Source: an uncultured Bacteroidales bacterium
Lineage (GTDB): Bacteria > Bacteroidota > Bacteroidia > Bacteroidales > Bacteroidaceae
Length of the DNA: 64,000 nt
NCBI GenBank assembly: GCA_902801485.1
Contig: CADCIP010000005.1
Coordinates: 36,310 to 100,309, forward strand
Direction: 5' to 3'
Part shown: positions 60,894 to 64,000 of the stretch, in pieces
Numbering within the stretch: position 1 is the stretch's first letter
Layout: each line of letters begins with the position of its first letter
Notes under the pieces: model-generated
Database searches by the model: none
What the model saw: the letters and a program-made list of their open reading frames with translations, nothing else
What the model was told of the DNA's origin: nothing
Program-made: the position numbers and the translations under genes

Positions 60894-61871
60894 CTAAACC
60901 GCGATTTCATCGAGATTAACCAACCCGTTTACAAGGGCGTAAATGGTAAGGGCGGCAGGGCTGTGAATCTGTAGTTTACGACTGATATTACGCCTGTGTG
61001 TCATAACAGTATTCACAGAGATAAAGAGCGCATCGGCAATCTCCTTGTTGGAAAGCCCTTTGGCTACTTGCACCACAATATCTTTCTCACGTTCGCTCAG
61101 GTCGTTAGTAGAAGGAGCATTCTTCTCTCCGTCGTCATCATCCTCACCCTCCGACTCTGCGCCGCCAGCCTGACGCACCTTGAATTCCAATCTGCGTACA
61201 CACTCGGCAAACAAGGTATCCTCCATGTGGCAATGTGTAAGCAGGTCCTCCTCGGTCATAAAGATATCCATCAGGACTTCGCCCATCAACTGTGCAGCAT
61301 TGTCATTGGGATAATACTTGATGATAATATTCTTCAGTTCCGCAATGCTTTTTTCCAGTGATGCGTGGTTATCCTCATGCTGGCGGACTACCATATCGAA
61401 AGTCTCGTTTCCCACCTTGCCCTTCAACAGATTTTCCACGAAGGGATGCACATGAGAATCCTCGTACTGCATGTGACGGGCTACCTCTGCAGCATACTCA
61501 TCATAGAATTTGAGTATCAGCATGGCAATCTGGTTAGAGGAAGAGCAGTCGATAGCTTCCAGCAACTTACGACGGATATTAGGCAGACGGAAGTCCACAA
61601 AATACGTGTGAGAATTCTTCAGATAGTGCATCAGGCAGGGCAAGTCTATCTGCTCTACCATCTCGTTGATGTGTGCATGAGCAGCATCCTTCACATAGTT
61701 CACCACAGTAAGGAAGGTCGTAACATCCACACTCGCAGCCTTACAGGTTTCGCCAACCGTCTGGTTTCCGAAACCCAAGGTAATGCCAAAACGGCCCAGC
61801 ATCTGCAACATGCGGTAATCATCGCTGATTACATCGCTCATAGGATCCAGTTCGTGATATTTCTCTGTCAT
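60894..61871 (-). CDS. Hemerythrin-like (RIC/ScdA-type) and LuxR-type HTH fusion regulator
   Basis: About 325 residues from the ATG at 61871 (MTEKYHELDPMSDVISDDYR). An earlier in-frame ATG lies upstream of the promoter and is rejected. First comes an ScdA_N-like segment (GNQTVGETCKAASVDVTTFL). A hemerythrin/HHE-like four-helix domain follows with candidate metal ligands HAHINEM, HMQYEDSHVHPFVE, HEDNH and HCHMEDTLF. The C-terminal HTH is LuxR-type (LSEREKDIVVQVAKGLSNKE; IADALFISVNTVMTHRRN). A di-iron sensor coupled to DNA binding would suit sensing of oxygen, nitric oxide or iron. Confidence 0.8.
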   Translation of the reverse strand: MTEKYHELDPMSDVISDDYRMLQMLGRFGITLGFGNQTVGETCKAASVDVTTFLTVVNYVKDAAHAHINEMVEQIDLPCLMHYLKNSHTYFVDFRLPNIRRKLLEAIDCSSSNQIAMLILKFYDEYAAEVARHMQYEDSHVHPFVENLLKGKVGNETFDMVVRQHEDNHASLEKSIAELKNIIIKYYPNDNAAQLMGEVLMDIFMTEEDLLTHCHMEDTLFAECVRRLEFKVRQAGGAESEGEDDDDGEKNAPSTNDLSEREKDIVVQVAKGLSNKEIADALFISVNTVMTHRRNISRKLQIHSPAALTIYALVNGLVNLDEIAV

Positions 61872-61891
61872 TGCTTTATTGTTTTTCTGCT

Positions 61892-61900
61892 GCAAAGTTA
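61892..61900 (-). promoter_or_regulatory. -7 promoter element of the HHE-LuxR regulator
   Basis: Minus strand TAACTTTGC, with TTG about 18 bases upstream. Start codon 21 bases downstream. Confidence 0.6.
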
Positions 61901-62082
61901 CAGAAAAGTTATGAACCAACCACCTTTTATGATGAGCAGACTACAAACAACACCCCCAAAATCATCAAAAGTAGGTAGTGATAGTTTTCTTAGAAAAAGT
62001 TTTTGTGCAATGGAATGTGAAATTCCTCCACCAGATTAGCAATATAATGTAGGTATAGGGAATAAAAATGGATGGATAAGAT

Positions 62083-62117
62083 TGAAAAAAGGGGCGCCTG
62101 CTTTCGCAAACGCCCCC
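62083..62117 (-). terminator. Rho-independent terminator
   Basis: GGGGCG (62091-62096) pairs with CGCCCC (62111-62116). The minus strand continues CTTTTTTCAATC. It lies about 95 bp after the stop of the P5-like gene. Confidence 0.7.
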
Positions 62118-62124
62118 TTGCTGG

Positions 62125-62225
62125 GTTAGTGGTTAGTGGTTTTATTCAGTTTACAGTTTACGGTTTACAGTTTACCGTTGATAAATTCTTCACTCGTTCC
62201 CCCTTAAGGGGGTTAGGGGGTCTTT
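62125..62225. repeat. Short repeats at the 3' side of the P5-like gene
   Basis: GGTTAGTGGTTAGTGG, TTTACAGTTTACGGTTTACA, and the palindromic CCCCCTTAAGGGGG with GGGGGTC, reaching into the last codons of the gene. Confidence 0.6.
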
Positions 62226-62683
62226 TCACTTGCCAGAGCAAATCCTTTTAGCATCGCCACCGCAGGGAGAGCCTTTCCGTTCTCCACTACTGCCATGGCG
62301 TAGCCTATCAGTAGCCATAGGGTGGGATTCTCTTGGGGAGAGCCTAACACCTTGTTGGGAGCAATTCCCGTGTAGTCCGAAACGTGGCGGATGTATGCCT
62401 CCGTGTTGTTCTCCTTGGCTGGAGCCCATCGGGACACAATGTCCCTGATGGTCTTCAACCCATACTTCCCATAGTATGTTCGGCAGAGAATCACAAAGGC
62501 AGCTCGCCAACCATATTCCATCGACGAGAACACACAAAAGACAGCCTCTCCCCCCGCCCTCTCCGAGGAGAGGGAGCTGTTTCCGTCGATGTCCCCTTTC
62601 CCGTTTATTTGTCCTTGCCACTTGTCACTTGATAATCTGATATTCAGTGGATTATTATTCCTAATACCTCTTGGTTCGTTCAT
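62213..62683 (-). CDS. Structural protein P5-like (lysozyme-like) protein with inserted segment
   Basis: 156 residues. RGIRNNNPLNIR at residues 5-16, SSMEYGWRAAFVILCRTYYG, IRDIVSRWAPAKENNTEAYI and RHVSDYTGIAPN are hallmarks of the P5-like family found in phages and Bacteroidetes mobile regions. Between the first two blocks, DIDGNSSLSSERAGGEAV is encoded by CCTCGGAGAGGGCGGGG-type repeats (62547-62580) and has no counterpart in the family. The gene follows the DUF3987 gene with a 5 bp gap. Confidence 0.75.
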   Translation of the reverse strand: MNEPRGIRNNNPLNIRLSSDKWQGQINGKGDIDGNSSLSSERAGGEAVFCVFSSMEYGWRAAFVILCRTYYGKYGLKTIRDIVSRWAPAKENNTEAYIRHVSDYTGIAPNKVLGSPQENPTLWLLIGYAMAVVENGKALPAVAMLKGFALASEKTP

Positions 62684-62688
62684 AATGG

Positions 62689-64000
62689 TTAATTTTTTTT
62701 TCTTTTTTGGAAACTGAATACTGAATACTGAATAACATAACCTCTATTTACCCAGTTTCTTAGCATTGACGCTGTTTTGTCTGTACCCATCCCCTGCTGA
62801 CGACGCACTTTCTTGGCATCCTCCAACGTGAATGTGTCGGGTAATAGTTCCAGCAGATTGCGTGGCCCGCGTGTACCTGTGCGCTCTGATGCATTATTGG
62901 CCTGCTCGATAGCATCGCCGAAGAACTGCATCTTGCACCACAAGTCGTAGTTCAGACTCCAGCGGATGAAATCCTCACACGTCTTGTCCCACTTGTAATC
63001 GTTGGCTACAAACAGCACACAGGCTTTCAGGTAGGCGATTACATTGGCGCGGAAGGTGAAATTCTCATACGTGCGGCTCTGGCTGAGACGCGAGAACTCC
63101 GCACATTCCTCATTCAGTTTCTTGGCAAGTTTAAATGCCTGCGGACAATCTATCTCCCCACGAGCACCACACAGGCGTTCAATGTAAGGCTTCAGTTCCT
63201 CGTCGAACTTCTCATCGTAATCGCCATAGACGGGAATCTCGCTACCAATCTCACGCTCTGGGATGGTACAGAAGTTGATACGGCTCAGTGGGCCATCGGT
63301 CAGCACACGAGCGAAGTATTTCTGTCCCTTCTGAATGGTGGTCGTAGCATTCCAGTTGAAGCGGATGCAAACGCGTTCCGTTACGCTCTGCGTACCAATA
63401 CGAGTCTGACCGTAACGGTTGTTGGGGTCGAAGGCCAGACACATGATGCGGAACTGCTGACCGCCGCTTCCGTTGCCCTTCAGCGCATCAAACTGGTCAA
63501 TCTCGTTCAGCTTCACATACAGGAAATGTTCGTCCGCCTCTGCCATACGCATCACGAAGGCAGGATTCGTCATATCCGCGTCAATCTCCTGAATGACAAG
63601 ACCCTCGGGGCGTTTCTTCTTGTCCTTGTTGGCACCCTTCGCGTTGATCTCGTCCTTCCATTCCTTTTCGCGCTTCATGTTCTCCGCATCACTCTTACGG
63701 ATGTCAGCCATGATGTGGTCGATAGGCTCCGAGATACAATCCTTACCGGCTCCCGTTCCCGCCATCAGGCAGTTCATCAGCGTAGCCTCGTGCAGCTTAT
63801 TGTCGATGTAGCGGAACCGCGTTCGCCACAGGTGTGTCGCCAACGCAGGAAACACAGCATGCGCCACCGCCGCCTTGTAAATGTCGGGAGTTCTACTAAC
63901 CAATAACTGAATCAAATGAGGCAACTTCTTCGGCATCTCTGGGGGAATCTGTTCCCCCTCGCCCACGGGAGAGGGGTCAGGGGTGAGGCTGATTTCCTGG
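62689..64000 (-). CDS. DUF3987-type protein (primase-associated), N-terminus beyond window
   Basis: The frame is open to the right edge, so the first part is missing (about 436 codons seen). LMNCLMAGTGAGKDCISEPI is a P-loop-like region, and FLYVKLNEIDQFDAL with an acidic pair fits the DUF3987 ATPase-like fold, found with VirE-type primase domains in Bacteroides. Near the edge a segment SLTPDPSPVGEGEQ is encoded by CCCCTCTCCC-type repeats (63957-63995). The C-terminal QYSVFSFQKRKKN is derived from GAATACT repeats (62715-62736). Probably part of a chromosomal mobile-element-like gene set. Confidence 0.7.
   Translation of the reverse strand, partial: QEISLTPDPSPVGEGEQIPPEMPKKLPHLIQLLVSRTPDIYKAAVAHAVFPALATHLWRTRFRYIDNKLHEATLMNCLMAGTGAGKDCISEPIDHIMADIRKSDAENMKREKEWKDEINAKGANKDKKKRPEGLVIQEIDADMTNPAFVMRMAEADEHFLYVKLNEIDQFDALKGNGSGGQQFRIMCLAFDPNNRYGQTRIGTQSVTERVCIRFNWNATTTIQKGQKYFARVLTDGPLSRINFCTIPEREIGSEIPVYGDYDEKFDEELKPYIERLCGARGEIDCPQAFKLAKKLNEECAEFSRLSQSRTYENFTFRANVIAYLKACVLFVANDYKWDKTCEDFIRWSLNYDLWCKMQFFGDAIEQANNASERTGTRGPRNLLELLPDTFTLEDAKKVRRQQGMGTDKTASMLRNWVNRGYVIQYSVFSFQKRKKN

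Noticed and set aside
61871-61919. Longer N-terminus for the HHE-LuxR regulator
   Set aside because: The upstream ATG lies before the TAACTTTGC promoter element, so it would not be transcribed.

Overview
The window looks like a chromosome segment of a Bacteroidales bacterium, most likely Prevotella or a close relative. The clues are a UpxY-type (NusG-like) capsule antiterminator, FimB/Mfa2-like lipoproteins, an S46 dipeptidyl-peptidase, large secreted proteins with type IX secretion-like tails, A-rich translation starts, and promoters of the Bacteroidetes form (TTG, about 19-20 bases, then TAnnTTTG). No tRNA, rRNA or CRISPR array was seen.

From 39.4 kb down to base 1 everything is on the minus strand and reads as one long capsule/exopolysaccharide locus. 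A promoter at 39.4 kb and a hairpin leader precede upxY. Then come two FimB-like lipoproteins, the outer-membrane export protein (wza), the chain-length protein (wzz), a nucleotidyltransferase-GHMP kinase fusion, gmd and fcl (GDP-L-fucose). After a long interruption follow capE-capF-capG (UDP-N-acetyl-L-fucosamine), galE, a secreted beta-helix protein and a Wzx flippase that runs off the left edge.

The interruption (about 9.3-26.7 kb) is a co-oriented accessory island inside the capsule locus. It carries a DUF1016 nuclease, a ClpP-fold protease, a four-TM/TPR two-gene module, an OLD-like ATPase with a DUF4276 TOPRIM-like protein, a ParE toxin-antitoxin pair, an HTH/SecB-like pair, and a large double-DUF262 protein with an SMC-like ATPase and a small membrane protein. 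A truncated copy of the capE 3' end and a 20-codon sugar-dehydrogenase stub mark old recombination at its edges.

From 40 to 58.6 kb (minus strand) lie a secreted papain-like protease, two paralogous 1.5 kb-residue discoidin proteins, dipeptidyl-peptidase 7 and a DEAD-box helicase. A divergent promoter region then leads to a patatin and a PfkB kinase on the plus strand, followed (minus strand) by a hemerythrin-LuxR regulator, a P5-like protein and a DUF3987 protein cut by the right edge.

Two genome-wide patterns stand out. Short low-complexity repeat families fill the intergenic spaces and have also entered at least a dozen coding sequences in frame. Separately, four copies (perhaps five) of a structured element of about 155-175 bp share short T-rich ends, a covarying outer stem and internal hairpins, but almost no core sequence. 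This last one is the best candidate for something undescribed.
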